Assembly: GCF_002080435.1 (NCBI RefSeq)
Contig: NZ_CP020538.1
Location: 2,413,501-2,477,500, forward strand
Source: Sphingobium herbicidovorans
GTDB taxonomy: Bacteria; Pseudomonadota; Alphaproteobacteria; Sphingomonadales; Sphingomonadaceae
Reading direction: 5' to 3'
DNA: 64,000 nucleotides
Every line of letters starts with the position of its first letter. The stretch's first letter is position 1. The notes under the pieces are model-generated. The model worked only from the letters and a program-made list of their open reading frames with translations. It ran no database searches and was not told the origin of the DNA. Of this stretch, positions 1 to 8,552 are shown piece by piece. A program made the position numbers and the translations under genes.

Positions 1-107
1 TGCGCCCCGGTAGCCACGGCCACCACATCATAACCCGACCGCTCCAGCGCGCGGGCGAGATAGGTGCGCATGCTGTCATCATCTTCGGCCAGCAAAATTC
101 GAACCAT
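1..107 (-). CDS. cpdR: CpdR-type single-domain response regulator (N-terminal part)
   Basis: Only the first 35 codons lie in the window; the gene runs off the left edge. The ATG is at 107 on the minus strand. The peptide begins MVRILLAEDDDSMRTYLARA, with the acidic EDDD cluster that binds Mg2+ in receiver domains. It resembles CpdR of alphaproteobacteria, a stand-alone receiver that in its unphosphorylated state directs ClpXP to degrade CtrA and other cell-cycle substrates. The phospho-acceptor Asp is outside the window, so the family call rests on the N-terminus and on the divergent N-formylglutamate amidohydrolase, a pairing I recall from sphingomonads. Another CheY-like regulator is possible. 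Confidence 0.7.
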   Translation of the reverse strand, partial: MVRILLAEDDDSMRTYLARALERSGYDVVAVATGA

Positions 108-255
108 CGCTTGGGTCAGTCTCGTCTCTGGCCGTTTCCGGCGGATCTGGTGCGGCACCCCTCGCGGGTGGCGCTGCATGTCATTATATGCGACAACAAA
201 CATAGATATCCAGCCGGGTAACCATTTTTGGCCGCGTCCTGTGGAAGGAGATATT

Positions 256-1149
256 TTGAGCTATTCCGCACCGCGCATTCCGGCCGAATCCACCTTGTCA
301 CATGATCTGTACGGACCGGAACGGCCGATCGCCCCGGTCATCATTTCCGTTCCCCATGCCGGACGCGATTATGACGCGGCGCTGCTGAATGCGGCCAGGG
401 TCGCGCCGGACGTGCTTCGGCGGCTGGAAGATCGCTGGGCGGACCTGCTGGCCCATCCGCTGATCGACCGGGGCTATCATGTTCTGGTTGCTCGCGCGCC
501 GCGCGCCATGATCGACCTGAACCGCCACGAGCGAGAGATTGATCCAGCGATGGTTGCGGCCATGCCGCGCGACATCCCGCTACAGGGCAGTGCGAAGCTG
601 CGCGGCGGACTGGGCCTCATTCCCCGGCGGTTGCCCGGCGCCTATGAATTGTGGCAGCGGCCGATAGGCTGGGACGAAGTGCGCCGCCGCATTGACCTCA
701 TCCATCGCCCTTATCACGCCACGATCAGCCGGATGATGCGCGCGGCGAGGGAGGCGCATGGCCACGCCGTGCTGATCGACCTGCATTCCATGCCGCCGCT
801 TGCGCCCCCTGCGGCGGGGCAGCCCGCCCCGGCAGTCGTGCTGGGCGACCGCTTCGGCCGCGCCGCTTCCACGCGCCTGATGACGCTGGCGGCGGATGTG
901 CTGGCGGGTCATGGGCTGACGGTAGCGCAAAACCATCCCTATGCCGGCGACCATATGATCGAACGGCATGGGAAGCCGGCCCATGACCTTTATGCGATGC
1001 AGGTGGAAGTGGACCGCAGCCTTTATCTGGACGCGGCCCTGGACAGGCCCGGCCCCGGCCTGCCGCGGCTTCAGGCGATCATCGGGTCGTTGGTCGAAGC
1101 AATCGCCGCTGAACTGCCGCGCGCCGCTTATCCGCTCGCCGCCGAATAG
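256..1149 (+). CDS. N-formylglutamate amidohydrolase family protein
   Basis: Predicted hydrolase of 297 residues that releases formate from N-formyl-L-glutamate, the last step of one histidine degradation route; family members may use other N-formyl amino acids. Visible family motifs are VPHAG (residues 32-36), DLNRHE near 85 and the metal-site stretch IDLHSMPP near 175. I choose the TTG at 256 because GGAAGGAG lies five bases upstream. ATG 178 and GTG 64 are in frame but lack such a site. It is divergent from the cpdR-like gene with about 150 bp between them. No other hut gene is nearby, so the physiological substrate is open. Confidence 0.85.
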   Translation: MSYSAPRIPAESTLSHDLYGPERPIAPVIISVPHAGRDYDAALLNAARVAPDVLRRLEDRWADLLAHPLIDRGYHVLVARAPRAMIDLNRHEREIDPAMVAAMPRDIPLQGSAKLRGGLGLIPRRLPGAYELWQRPIGWDEVRRRIDLIHRPYHATISRMMRAAREAHGHAVLIDLHSMPPLAPPAAGQPAPAVVLGDRFGRAASTRLMTLAADVLAGHGLTVAQNHPYAGDHMIERHGKPAHDLYAMQVEVDRSLYLDAALDRPGPGLPRLQAIIGSLVEAIAAELPRAAYPLAAE

Positions 1150-1170
1150 CGGCAGGCGGGGCTTCAGCCG

Positions 1171-2472
1171 TCAGCTCGCCTGCTGGTTCGTCAGGTCGCG
1201 AGTGGGGCGCGAACCCCACAAGGCGTAGAACAGGATGTACAGTTCACACACCGCCGTCAGCAGGAAGGAATTTTGCAGGCCGTAATTATCGGCCAGCCAC
1301 CCCTGCACCACGACCAGCGATCCGCCCGCGATGGCCATGACCAGCAGGCCCGACCCTTCTTCCGTCAATGGCCCCAGCCCGCGAATGCCGAGCGCAAAGA
1401 TGGTCGGGAACATGATGGAATGAAAAAGCCCGACGAGGATTAACGACCACATCGCAATGGGGCCATCGGACAGGACCGTGACGATCATCACGATGAAGGC
1501 GCCGGTGGCGAAGGCAGCCAGCACCTTGCCGGCATCGAACCTTTGCATGATCGCGGAACCGGCGAAGCGGCCGACCATCATGCCACCCCAAAGGAAGGTC
1601 AGGTAACGGCCCGCCTGCTCATGGGTAAGGTTCGCGATGTCCGGCTGGCTGACGAAATTCACGAACAGGTTGGCGACGCCGATTTCCGCCAGAACATAGA
1701 TGAAGATCGCCGGAATGCCGAAAACCAGGTTGCGATGCGCCCAAATGGAATGCTTTTTGCGATCTTCCCGCGCCATCCGTCTCGTCGCTGATCCCATGGC
1801 GGGCAGGGGGAAGCGGGCAATGATGATCGCCAGCGCCACCAGCACCAGCGCGACAATGCCATAGGGCAGGATCACCGACTGCGCGTCGGCAATCCGCTCC
1901 GCCTCGGTCAGCACGGTTCCGGCGGCGGATGTGCCGCCCTTCGACCGGCCCAGGATCAGGTATGCGCCGAACAGGGGCGCCAGCATCGTTCCGGCGGAAT
2001 TCATCGCCTGCACCAGGTTCAGGCGCGACGATGCGGTTTCCGGCTTGCCGACCACGACGACATAGGGGTTCGCGGCGACCTGAAGCAGCGTGATGCCGCT
2101 GGCGATGATGAACAGCATGGCCAGCGTCACGCCATAGGAGGGCAGGCTCGCCGCCAGCATCATGCCAAGCGATCCTGCCGCCATGACGAGCAGACCGATC
2201 ACCAGCGACTTTTGATAACCCACGCGCTCAATCAGCTTGGCCGAAGGCACGGACGCGAAGAAATAGGCGATGAACCAGACGGATTCGATCAGCGTGGTTT
2301 GCGTGTAGCTAAGGTCGAACACGCTGCGCAGATGCGGCAGCAGCGTATTGTTGATGACGGTGATGAACCCCCACATGAAGAAGAGGCTGGCAAGCAGCGT
2401 CAGGGCAGGGCCGTAGCGGGTGGCGGGGTTATGATCGGCCGCCGTGGCGGATGATGAGAGGGGGGCTGGCAT
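1171..2472 (-). CDS. FucP/GluP-type sugar MFS transporter
   Basis: A 433-residue inner-membrane transporter of the fucose-galactose-glucose:H+ symporter (FHS) branch of the major facilitator superfamily. About 12 hydrophobic segments are visible. The first helix carries FFMWGFITVINNTLLPHL and helix 4 carries the QVAANPYV stretch typical of FucP/GluP. The ATG at 2472 has GGAG eight bases upstream. It lies 146 bp downstream of a LacI-family gene on the same strand, with palindromes between them, so it is probably the regulated target. The exact sugar cannot be read from sequence. It converges with the amidohydrolase, with 21 bp between stop codons. Confidence 0.85.
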   Translation of the reverse strand: MPAPLSSSATAADHNPATRYGPALTLLASLFFMWGFITVINNTLLPHLRSVFDLSYTQTTLIESVWFIAYFFASVPSAKLIERVGYQKSLVIGLLVMAAGSLGMMLAASLPSYGVTLAMLFIIASGITLLQVAANPYVVVVGKPETASSRLNLVQAMNSAGTMLAPLFGAYLILGRSKGGTSAAGTVLTEAERIADAQSVILPYGIVALVLVALAIIIARFPLPAMGSATRRMAREDRKKHSIWAHRNLVFGIPAIFIYVLAEIGVANLFVNFVSQPDIANLTHEQAGRYLTFLWGGMMVGRFAGSAIMQRFDAGKVLAAFATGAFIVMIVTVLSDGPIAMWSLILVGLFHSIMFPTIFALGIRGLGPLTEEGSGLLVMAIAGGSLVVVQGWLADNYGLQNSFLLTAVCELYILFYALWGSRPTRDLTNQQAS

Positions 2473-2509
2473 TCATCTTCTCCAAAAGCGGCGGTCGGCT
2501 TCTGCTTTT

Positions 2510-2568
2510 CCGATATGTCGGCGTATATATCGGCTGGTCGAGCGTCAACGTGCGTCGATAATTATCGA
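2510..2568. promoter_or_regulatory. Palindromes upstream of the sugar transporter (candidate LacI operators)
   Basis: Two inverted repeats sit between the lacI-type gene and the transporter. A perfect 14-bp palindrome, TCGATAATTATCGA, occupies 2555-2568. A 7-bp pair, CCGATAT and ATATCGG, lies at 2510-2516 and 2527-2533 with a 10-bp spacer. LacI repressors bind short palindromes, and the position 38-100 bp before the transporter start suits an operator. Which palindrome is used, and by this regulator, is inference. Confidence 0.45.
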
Positions 2569-2618
2569 ACATGATCGTCCTATTGTCTCTCGCTGCCGAT
2601 GACAAGCAGGCTGAATAG

Positions 2619-3608
2619 CTATCCGCCGGGCGGTGCGGAGCTGTCGCGCGGAACCAGTTCGAACCGGAATGCGGGGGCTTCTGCGGGGCCATTGATCAAC
2701 GCATCGATCACGGCGGCCCCCATCTCGGCCAGCGGTTGGCGCACGGTGGTAAGCGGAGGCCATGCGGTGAGACTTGCCGGCGTATCGTCAAACCCGACGA
2801 CGGAAAGCTGCCCCGGCACTGTCAGCCCGCGTTGCCGAGCCAGCGCCAGCACGCCCAGCGCCATGTCGTCATTGGTCGCGAATATCGCCGTGGGCGGCTC
2901 GTCCAGGTTCAGCAGGCGTTCGCCCGCCGCCATGCCCGAAGCGTAATCGAACGCGCCCTCGACGAACAGGGCCTCGTCGCTGGCCACCCCTGCGGCCGTC
3001 AATCCTTCGCGAAATCCATCGACCCGGCAAGCGGCCGCCCGATGAAAGGGGGGCGGCGTGATAATGCCGATGCGGCGATGGCCCAGCGCAATCAGATGAT
3101 CGGCGACCATCCTTCCCGCATCCAGTTCGGGCGTCGGGATATTGAGGCTTTGCGTCGTGACCGATCCGGCGATCCGCGCGCAGGGAAGGTTCCGGTCGGC
3201 CAGCCACTGCAGCACGGCCGGATCGTCCGACAGGGGCGGGGCAAGGAAAACGCCATCGGGCCGAAGCGCGGCCACAAGCCCCTCCAGAATGTCAAACCGT
3301 GCCGTACCGTCCAGCGGGATCAGCTCGACCACCAGATGATAGCCAAGGGCTCGGCACCGGGTCACCGCGCCTGCCTGAATGCCGCTGATATAGCTCGCCA
3401 CCGGGTTGTTGTAGAGGAAGGCGATCATGAATGACCGGCCCCCTGCGAGCCGGCGCGCCGACTGGTTGGGGCGGTAGTCGAGCTGCGCGATCGCGGCCAT
3501 CACGCGATCGCGCAGCGCGTCGCTCACGTTAGAAGCCTTGTTGACCACCCTGGACACGGTCTTGATGGAGACGCCGGCCTGGGCCGCGACGTCATGAATA
3601 CTCGACAT
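2619..3608 (-). CDS. LacI-family transcriptional repressor
   Basis: A 329-residue DNA-binding regulator. The N-terminal helix-turn-helix reads SSIHDVAAQAGVSIKTVSRVV (residues 2-22), followed by a hinge ending near residue 55 (YRPNQSARRLAGGRS) and a periplasmic-binding-protein-like sugar domain ending FELVPRDSS. I choose ATG 3608; an in-frame TTG at 3626 would add six residues not usual for the family. It precedes an FHS sugar transporter on the same strand, which suggests a local repressor released by a sugar or sugar phosphate. The effector cannot be deduced. Confidence 0.88.
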   Translation of the reverse strand: MSSIHDVAAQAGVSIKTVSRVVNKASNVSDALRDRVMAAIAQLDYRPNQSARRLAGGRSFMIAFLYNNPVASYISGIQAGAVTRCRALGYHLVVELIPLDGTARFDILEGLVAALRPDGVFLAPPLSDDPAVLQWLADRNLPCARIAGSVTTQSLNIPTPELDAGRMVADHLIALGHRRIGIITPPPFHRAAACRVDGFREGLTAAGVASDEALFVEGAFDYASGMAAGERLLNLDEPPTAIFATNDDMALGVLALARQRGLTVPGQLSVVGFDDTPASLTAWPPLTTVRQPLAEMGAAVIDALINGPAEAPAFRFELVPRDSSAPPGG

Positions 3609-3845
3609 AAAGATCCCGCCGGGCAATCAGCAGCCTGGCTTGCAACCTGTGCCTCACAATGTGCGATCGCCTGTCATGCCCCTGCCTTGGCACGAAAATG
3701 GCGCGCGAAACAAGCGGCTACTGGCGGATGTCCAGCCAAAAGCAGGCGACCGTCCTCGTCGCTCAAAAAAGAGCTTGATCGCTCATCACAAATCATTAGA
3801 AGTCAAAAGACAGCGTTGTCATTCTCCGCGAATGGCGATGATGGT

Positions 3846-3895
3846 CATCCCGGACAGCTTCGGCCTACTGCACGAGGAAGCGGCTGTCCGGGATG
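3846..3895 (-). terminator. Hairpin just beyond pcm (probable transcript end)
   Basis: A perfect 13-bp inverted repeat, CATCCCGGACAGC at 3846-3858 and its complement at 3883-3895, has a 24-nt loop and starts 6 bp after the pcm stop codon on the minus strand. There is no U-run, so a 3' protective or Rho-assisted hairpin is as likely as an intrinsic terminator. The remaining 3609-3845 shows no gene; it should hold the lacI promoter. Confidence 0.5.
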
Positions 3896-3901
3896 CGCTC
3901 T

Positions 3902-4561
3902 TCACTGCGCCTGATCCTGCCGCCATCCATGCGCGCCGATCAGCGGTACAAACTGAACAGCCTCCAGCTTCTGCAATTCAAAGCTATCCTCACCGGTACG
4001 GATGACGCGGACCAGCTGCTGTTCGCTTGCACTCCCCACCGGCATCACCAGCCGCCCGCCAATCGCCAGCTGTTCGCGCAGCGGCTGCGGCACGGCGGGA
4101 CCGCCTGCGGCCACCAGTATCGCGTCGAAAGGCGCCTGCTCCGGCCAGCCTTCCGTCCCGTCGCCGGTGCGGATCGCCACATTGTCATAGCCAAGCTGTT
4201 CCATCCGCCCGCGCGCCAGCGCAGCCAGTTCGCCCACGCGGTCTATCGCAAAGACATGCGCGGCCACCCGGCTCATGACCGCCGCGGCGTAACCGGACCC
4301 GACGCCGATCTCCAGCACCCGGTCGGCGGGGCCTATCGCCGCCGCCTCGATCATCCGCGCAACGATATAGGGCTGCGATATGGTCTGCCCGGCCTCGACG
4401 GGCAGGGGCCTGTCGTCATAGGCCAACGCCCGCAGTTCTTCGGGCACGAAGCGTTCGCGGGGCACTTCGCGCATCGCCGCGAGCAGGCGCGCGCCGCCAA
4501 TGCCGCGGCCTGCGATCTGCCGCTTCACCATCATCTGGCGCAGGCGCTCCAAGTCCGCCAT
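3902..4561 (-). CDS. pcm: Protein-L-isoaspartate O-methyltransferase
   Basis: A 219-residue SAM-dependent cytosolic enzyme that methylates L-isoaspartyl residues in aged proteins so that they can return to aspartate. Family features are visible: the N-terminal segment with VPRERFVPEELRALAYDDRPLPVEAGQTISQPYIVARM, then SAM motif I as VLEIGVGSGYAAAV near residues 85-98, and RTGDGTEGWPEQAPFDAILVAAG as the post I/II region. The ATG at 4561 is the only well-placed start. Length matches the family. It stands alone between a LacI gene and a histidine kinase. Confidence 0.93.
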   Translation of the reverse strand: MADLERLRQMMVKRQIAGRGIGGARLLAAMREVPRERFVPEELRALAYDDRPLPVEAGQTISQPYIVARMIEAAAIGPADRVLEIGVGSGYAAAVMSRVAAHVFAIDRVGELAALARGRMEQLGYDNVAIRTGDGTEGWPEQAPFDAILVAAGGPAVPQPLREQLAIGGRLVMPVGSASEQQLVRVIRTGEDSFELQKLEAVQFVPLIGAHGWRQDQAQ

Positions 4562-4701
4562 TCCGCCTCCTGACCCTTAAACTCAATGGGTGCGAATCGG
4601 CCGCGCTCTTTTTCGCCACTATATCCTTTCGCCGCCGAACATGCGGCGCCCTGATTCCGCCGCAGGTCCCGAGGGGCCGCCTGATCGTCCAGCCGTTCGC
4701 T

Positions 4702-6744
4702 CTACCCGGCCTGCCGCGCGACCTGCCGGTCCAGCACGTCCCGCACCTTGCCCGCCAACTCGGCATAGGTGAAAGGCTTGGTCAGCAGTTCAACGCCCGG
4801 ATCCAGCCGGCCATGGTGGAAAATGGCGTTCCGCGCATAGCCCGTCGCGAACAATATCTTCAAATCGGGCCGGCGCACCGATGCCTCTCGCGCGACATCC
4901 GCGCCTGTCATTCCGCCCGGCAGCACGACGTCGGTGAACAGCAGATCGACCGGAGGCGCCGCCTGCTCCAGCGCGTCCAGCGCGGCGGCGCCGTTGCTGG
5001 CTTCGACAACGCGATAACCCAGTTCGGTCAGCACCTCCACGGCATAGGCCCGCACCTTTTCGTCATCCTCGCATACCAGCACCGTTTCATGGTTGCCGCC
5101 GGGGGGCTGGCGCGGGGCTTCCCCCGGTGCATCCCGGTCATTGGCGACGACGGGGCCATGATAGCGGGGCAGGTATATCTTGACGCTCGTCCCGTGACCG
5201 ACTTCTGAATAGACCCGGATATGTCCACCGGACTGCTTGATGAAGCCATAGACCATCGACAGGCCCAGCCCGGTGCCCCGCCCCACATCCTTGGTGGTGA
5301 AAAAGGGTTCGATCGCGTGGCTCAACGTGTCGGCGTCCATGCCCTCACCGGTGTCGGACATGCTGATCAGCACATATTGGCCCGGCGCGACATCATCTTC
5401 CTGCGCGGCATAATGGTCGTCAATATGCGTGTTGGCCACTTCGATGGTCAGCTTGCCCCCGTCCGGCATCGCATCGCGCGCGTTGACCGCCAGGTTCAGC
5501 AGGGCGTTTTCCATCTGGTTGATGTCGATTTCCACGGGCCACGCACGCGCGGTCTGGATCGTTTCGACTTCGACCCGCTCGCCCAGCGTGCGGGACAACA
5601 GATCGGACATGTGGCTGACCAGCCGGTTGGGATCGACGCGCTCCGGGGTCAAAGGCTGGCGACGGGAAAATGCCAGCAGCCGCTGAGTCAGCATCGCCGC
5701 CCGCTCCGCCCCGGCCATTGCGTTGTCGGCTACGCGGCGCAGCCGTTCATTGTCCTTCAGCCCGCGTTGCAGCAGCTCCAGATTGCCCGTCACCACCTGC
5801 AACAGATTGTTGAAATCATGGGCGACGCCGCCGGTCAGCTGGCCCAGCGTCTCCATCTTCTGCGCTTGCCGCAGCGCCGCTTCCGCGTCGGCCAGCGCCT
5901 TTGCATGGGCGCGTTGCTCCGTCACGTCCCTCGCCACGCAGTAAATCAGGTCATTGTCGGGCACCGCTGTCCAGCTGAACGTCCGATACTCGCCGCTCTT
6001 GGCCCGAAAGCGGTTTTCGAAGCGCAGCGTTGGCGCGCCATTTTTCAGGGCTTCTATCTCGCCTTGCGTATGTGCCGCGTCGTCGGGATGCTCCATCCAT
6101 TTGGACGTCCGGCCGATCAGCTCCTCTTCGCTCCATCCCAATATGTCGGTCCAGGCGGGACTTGCCGACAGCCAGACGCCGTTCATGTCGGCGACCAGAA
6201 ACGGATCGCGGGCCAAGGTCCATAGACGGGTGCGCTCGGCCAGCATCTCGCGTTCGGCCCTGACGCGCCTGGTGGTTTCATTGACGATGCACAACGCGCC
6301 GCCGATCGATCCGTCGCCTTCGAACACGGGTGAATAGCTGATGTCGAAAAACACTTCTTCGCCGCGCCCACCGTCGCGCTCGATATAGAATGGCCGATCC
6401 TTGGCATGGACGGTCTCGCCATTCTGGATGACGGACAGCAGCAACGGTTCCAGATCGTGCCATAGCTCCGCCCAGTTTTCGCGCGCCGGGCGGCCAAGCG
6501 CGACGGGATGCTTGTCCCCGATCGTCGGCGCATAGGCTTCATTATAGAGGGCGCACAGGTCCGGGCCCCAGAACAGCACGATCTCCGCCTTGGCAGACAG
6601 GATCAGCCGTACCGTCGAGACCAGGGCCGGGGTCCAGCTTTCCACCGGACCCAGCGGCGATTGATCGTCGATGCGCGCCGTCAGCTCGCCCAGCGGGCCC
6701 TGCGCGGCGATCAATCCGGCGACGCCGTTCGCCAGCGCCGTCAT
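4702..6744 (-). CDS. PAS-domain hybrid sensor histidine kinase/response regulator
   Basis: A 680-residue protein with no evident membrane helix. It begins with an N-terminal PAS-like sensor (about residues 30-165), then a second PAS module ending CVARDVTEQ near 285. The HisKA dimerisation helix has the H-box GGVAHDFNNLLQ near 310. The HATPase_c domain has N-box NLAVNARDAM, DTGEGM and GTGLGLSM. A C-terminal receiver (about 560-675) has CEDDE, the acceptor in LLFTDVVLPG and the Lys in LLTKPF. Such hybrids autophosphorylate and pass phosphate to their own receiver and then to a partner; no partner is adjacent. The input signal is unknown. It is divergent from heme A synthase; the 141-bp gap holds a GGGATAC inverted repeat (6776-6782 and 6799-6805). 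Confidence 0.9.
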   Translation of the reverse strand: MTALANGVAGLIAAQGPLGELTARIDDQSPLGPVESWTPALVSTVRLILSAKAEIVLFWGPDLCALYNEAYAPTIGDKHPVALGRPARENWAELWHDLEPLLLSVIQNGETVHAKDRPFYIERDGGRGEEVFFDISYSPVFEGDGSIGGALCIVNETTRRVRAEREMLAERTRLWTLARDPFLVADMNGVWLSASPAWTDILGWSEEELIGRTSKWMEHPDDAAHTQGEIEALKNGAPTLRFENRFRAKSGEYRTFSWTAVPDNDLIYCVARDVTEQRAHAKALADAEAALRQAQKMETLGQLTGGVAHDFNNLLQVVTGNLELLQRGLKDNERLRRVADNAMAGAERAAMLTQRLLAFSRRQPLTPERVDPNRLVSHMSDLLSRTLGERVEVETIQTARAWPVEIDINQMENALLNLAVNARDAMPDGGKLTIEVANTHIDDHYAAQEDDVAPGQYVLISMSDTGEGMDADTLSHAIEPFFTTKDVGRGTGLGLSMVYGFIKQSGGHIRVYSEVGHGTSVKIYLPRYHGPVVANDRDAPGEAPRQPPGGNHETVLVCEDDEKVRAYAVEVLTELGYRVVEASNGAAALDALEQAAPPVDLLFTDVVLPGGMTGADVAREASVRRPDLKILFATGYARNAIFHHGRLDPGVELLTKPFTYAELAGKVRDVLDRQVARQAG

Positions 6745-6885
6745 CGATTATCCTCTGTTAAGAACTGCATAGACGGGGATACGTCTGTCTGACCAATTGT
6801 ATCCCGGACCTGTTATGCGCTGCGACCTTTTGTCCATGGGTCACCCTCTTGCAACAGCAGGGGCATCGGCGCATGGATCCGCCTC

Positions 6886-7941
6886 ATGACCGCAATCGCC
6901 CTTCGCCGCCCGGCCATGGCCGCTCCCCGACCTGTGTCCATTGCCCGCTGGCTGCTGGTGGTCGCGGCGCTGGTTTTCGGCATGGTGGTGGTGGGCGGCA
7001 TCACGCGGCTGACCGAATCGGGTCTTTCGATCACCCAGTGGAAACCGATTACCGGGGCCATTCCGCCGCTGACCCATGACCAGTGGATGGACGCGTTCCG
7101 CCTGTATCAGCAGATCCCCGAATATCAGCAGTTGCGACAGGGCATGACGCTCTCCGAATTCCAGTTCATCTTCTTCTGGGAATGGGTCCATCGGCTGCTT
7201 GGCCGCCTGATCGGCGTCGCTTTCGCGCTGCCCCTGTTGTGGTTCGCCTGGCGCCGGGCGATCCCCGCAGGCTATGGCCCGCGCCTCGTCGCGTTGCTCG
7301 CGCTGGGCGGGCTTCAGGGCGCGATCGGCTGGTGGATGGTGACGTCCGGCCTGTCGGTCCGCACCGATGTCAGCCATTACCGGCTTGCGGTTCATCTGCT
7401 GACGGCGCTCTTCATCATCGGTGGCCTCATCTGGACGGCGCTTGATCTTCTGGCACTGGCGCGGGACCGGTCCGCCCGCCCTGCGGCCCTGCGGCCCTTC
7501 GCGCTGGTCGTTCTGCTGGCGCTGTTCGTCCAGCTCCTGTTCGGCGCTTTTACCGCCGGGCTTGATGCGGGCTATGTTTCCAGCACCTGGCCGCTGATGA
7601 ACGACCATCTCGTGCCCCAGGGGATCGAATGGCTGGGGTCGCTCTGGGCCACCATCTCCGGCGATCCCTATCTTGTCCATTTCATCCATCGCTGGTGGGC
7701 CTGGGCCGCCGCCGCCGCGCTCATCCTGCTCGCGCGCCGGGCGAAGGGGGCAGGGGCGCGCGGCGCTTCTATCGCGATCAACGCTTCGGTCGGCACGCAG
7801 ATCGCGCTCGGCATCGCCACCGTCGTTACCGGCATCGCCCTGCCTCTGGCCGTGCTGCACCAGGCGGTGGGCGCGCTGGTGGTCGCTTCGGCCGCCTGGG
7901 GCGCGCACGTCGTGGGGATGCGCGGATCCGCCGTTTCCTGA
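6886..7941 (+). CDS. ctaA: Heme A synthase (CtaA/COX15)
   Basis: A 351-residue integral membrane protein of the COX15/CtaA family, which oxidises the C8 methyl of heme O to make heme A for aa3-type oxidases. The start region RWLLVVAALVFGMVVVGGITRLTESGLSITQW is the hallmark first helix and loop. Heme-ligand histidines appear in FFWEWVHRLLGR, VSHYRLAVHLL, FIHRWWAW and AVLHQAVGA. About eight transmembrane segments are visible. The ATG at 6886 has only a distant purine run, so translation initiation looks modest; ATG 6916 is an alternative. The stop codon lies inside a strong hairpin. The rest of the oxidase is not here apart from a subunit IV gene at 22.0 kb. Confidence 0.93.
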   Translation: MTAIALRRPAMAAPRPVSIARWLLVVAALVFGMVVVGGITRLTESGLSITQWKPITGAIPPLTHDQWMDAFRLYQQIPEYQQLRQGMTLSEFQFIFFWEWVHRLLGRLIGVAFALPLLWFAWRRAIPAGYGPRLVALLALGGLQGAIGWWMVTSGLSVRTDVSHYRLAVHLLTALFIIGGLIWTALDLLALARDRSARPAALRPFALVVLLALFVQLLFGAFTAGLDAGYVSSTWPLMNDHLVPQGIEWLGSLWATISGDPYLVHFIHRWWAWAAAAALILLARRAKGAGARGASIAINASVGTQIALGIATVVTGIALPLAVLHQAVGALVVASAAWGAHVVGMRGSAVS

Positions 7942-7969
7942 CGGGTATTATTTTACCCGTCAGGAAACG
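7932..7969 (+). terminator. Perfect 16-bp hairpin spanning the ctaA stop codon
   Basis: CGTTTCCTGACGGGTA at 7932-7947 pairs completely with 7954-7969 across a 6-nt loop. The ctaA stop codon (7939-7941) is within the left arm. No long U-run follows. It separates ctaA from the ribosomal protein operon and is most simply a transcription terminator or 3' stabiliser. Confidence 0.7.
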
Positions 7970-7980
7970 AGCCGAATCTC

Positions 7981-8008
7981 TTGACTTCTTGAGGGTCACC
8001 CGTCATTA
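7981..8008 (+). promoter_or_regulatory. Candidate promoter of rplM-rpsI
   Basis: TTGACT at 7981-7986 followed 16 bp later by TCATTA at 8003-8008 resembles a housekeeping -35/-10 pair, 65 bp before the rplM ATG and just after the ctaA hairpin. The -10 match is imperfect. Confidence 0.35.
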
Positions 8009-8072
8009 GCCCCCATCTTCCGGCCGCCCGAAAATGCGTTCGGTTCACTATTTCATTCTGGAGATTGGCACC

Positions 8073-8552
8073 ATGAAGGCGCTGATGAAGACCACCAAGC
8101 CGGCAACCCCGGCAACGGTCGAAAAGAAGTGGGTCCTGATCGACGCGGAAGGTCTCGTCGTCGGCCGCCTCGCTTCGACCGTCGCAAACATCCTGCGCGG
8201 CAAGCACAAGCCGTCCTTCACCCCGCACGTCGATTGTGGTGACAATGTCATCATCATCAACGCTGGCAAGGTGAAGTTCACCGGCAAGAAGCTGACCGAC
8301 AAGGTTTACTACAAGCACACCGGCTATGCCGGCGGCATCAAGGAAACCACGCCTGCCAAGATCCTGGAAGGCCGTTTCCCTGAGCGCGTCCTGGAAAAGG
8401 CCGTTGAGCGCATGATTCCCCGCGGTCCGCTTGGCCGCCAGCAGATGCGCAACCTGCGCATCTTCGCCGGCGCCGAACATCCGCACGAAGCGCAGAACCC
8501 CGAAGTGCTCGATTTCGCGTCGCGCAACCGCAAGAACAAGGTGGGTGCATAA
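8073..8552 (+). CDS. rplM: 50S ribosomal protein L13
   Basis: A 159-residue protein of the large ribosomal subunit. Visible motifs are [18 protein letters not shown] (residues 17-34), [17 protein letters not shown], and the C-terminal [27 protein letters not shown]. The ATG at 8073 has GGAG nine bases upstream; a longer in-frame start at 8034 is not supported. The N-terminal stretch [17 protein letters not shown] is about 13 residues longer than in E. coli, as is usual in sphingomonads. The stop codon overlaps the rpsI start by one base (TAATG), the standard rplM-rpsI pair. Confidence 0.97.
   Translation: MKALMKTTKPATPATVEKKWVLIDAEGLVVGRLASTVANILRGKHKPSFTPHVDCGDNVIIINAGKVKFTGKKLTDKVYYKHTGYAGGIKETTPAKILEGRFPERVLEKAVERMIPRGPLGRQQMRNLRIFAGAEHPHEAQNPEVLDFASRNRKNKVGA

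Noticed and set aside
3609..3901. Possible small protein genes between pcm and lacI
   Set aside because: Short overlapping frames without ribosome-binding sites or hydrophobic or domain patterns. The stretch is better explained as promoter plus a terminal hairpin.
5221..6225. Plus-strand open frame (about 334 codons) antisense to the hybrid kinase
   Set aside because: Shadow of a well-supported histidine kinase gene; no domain pattern.
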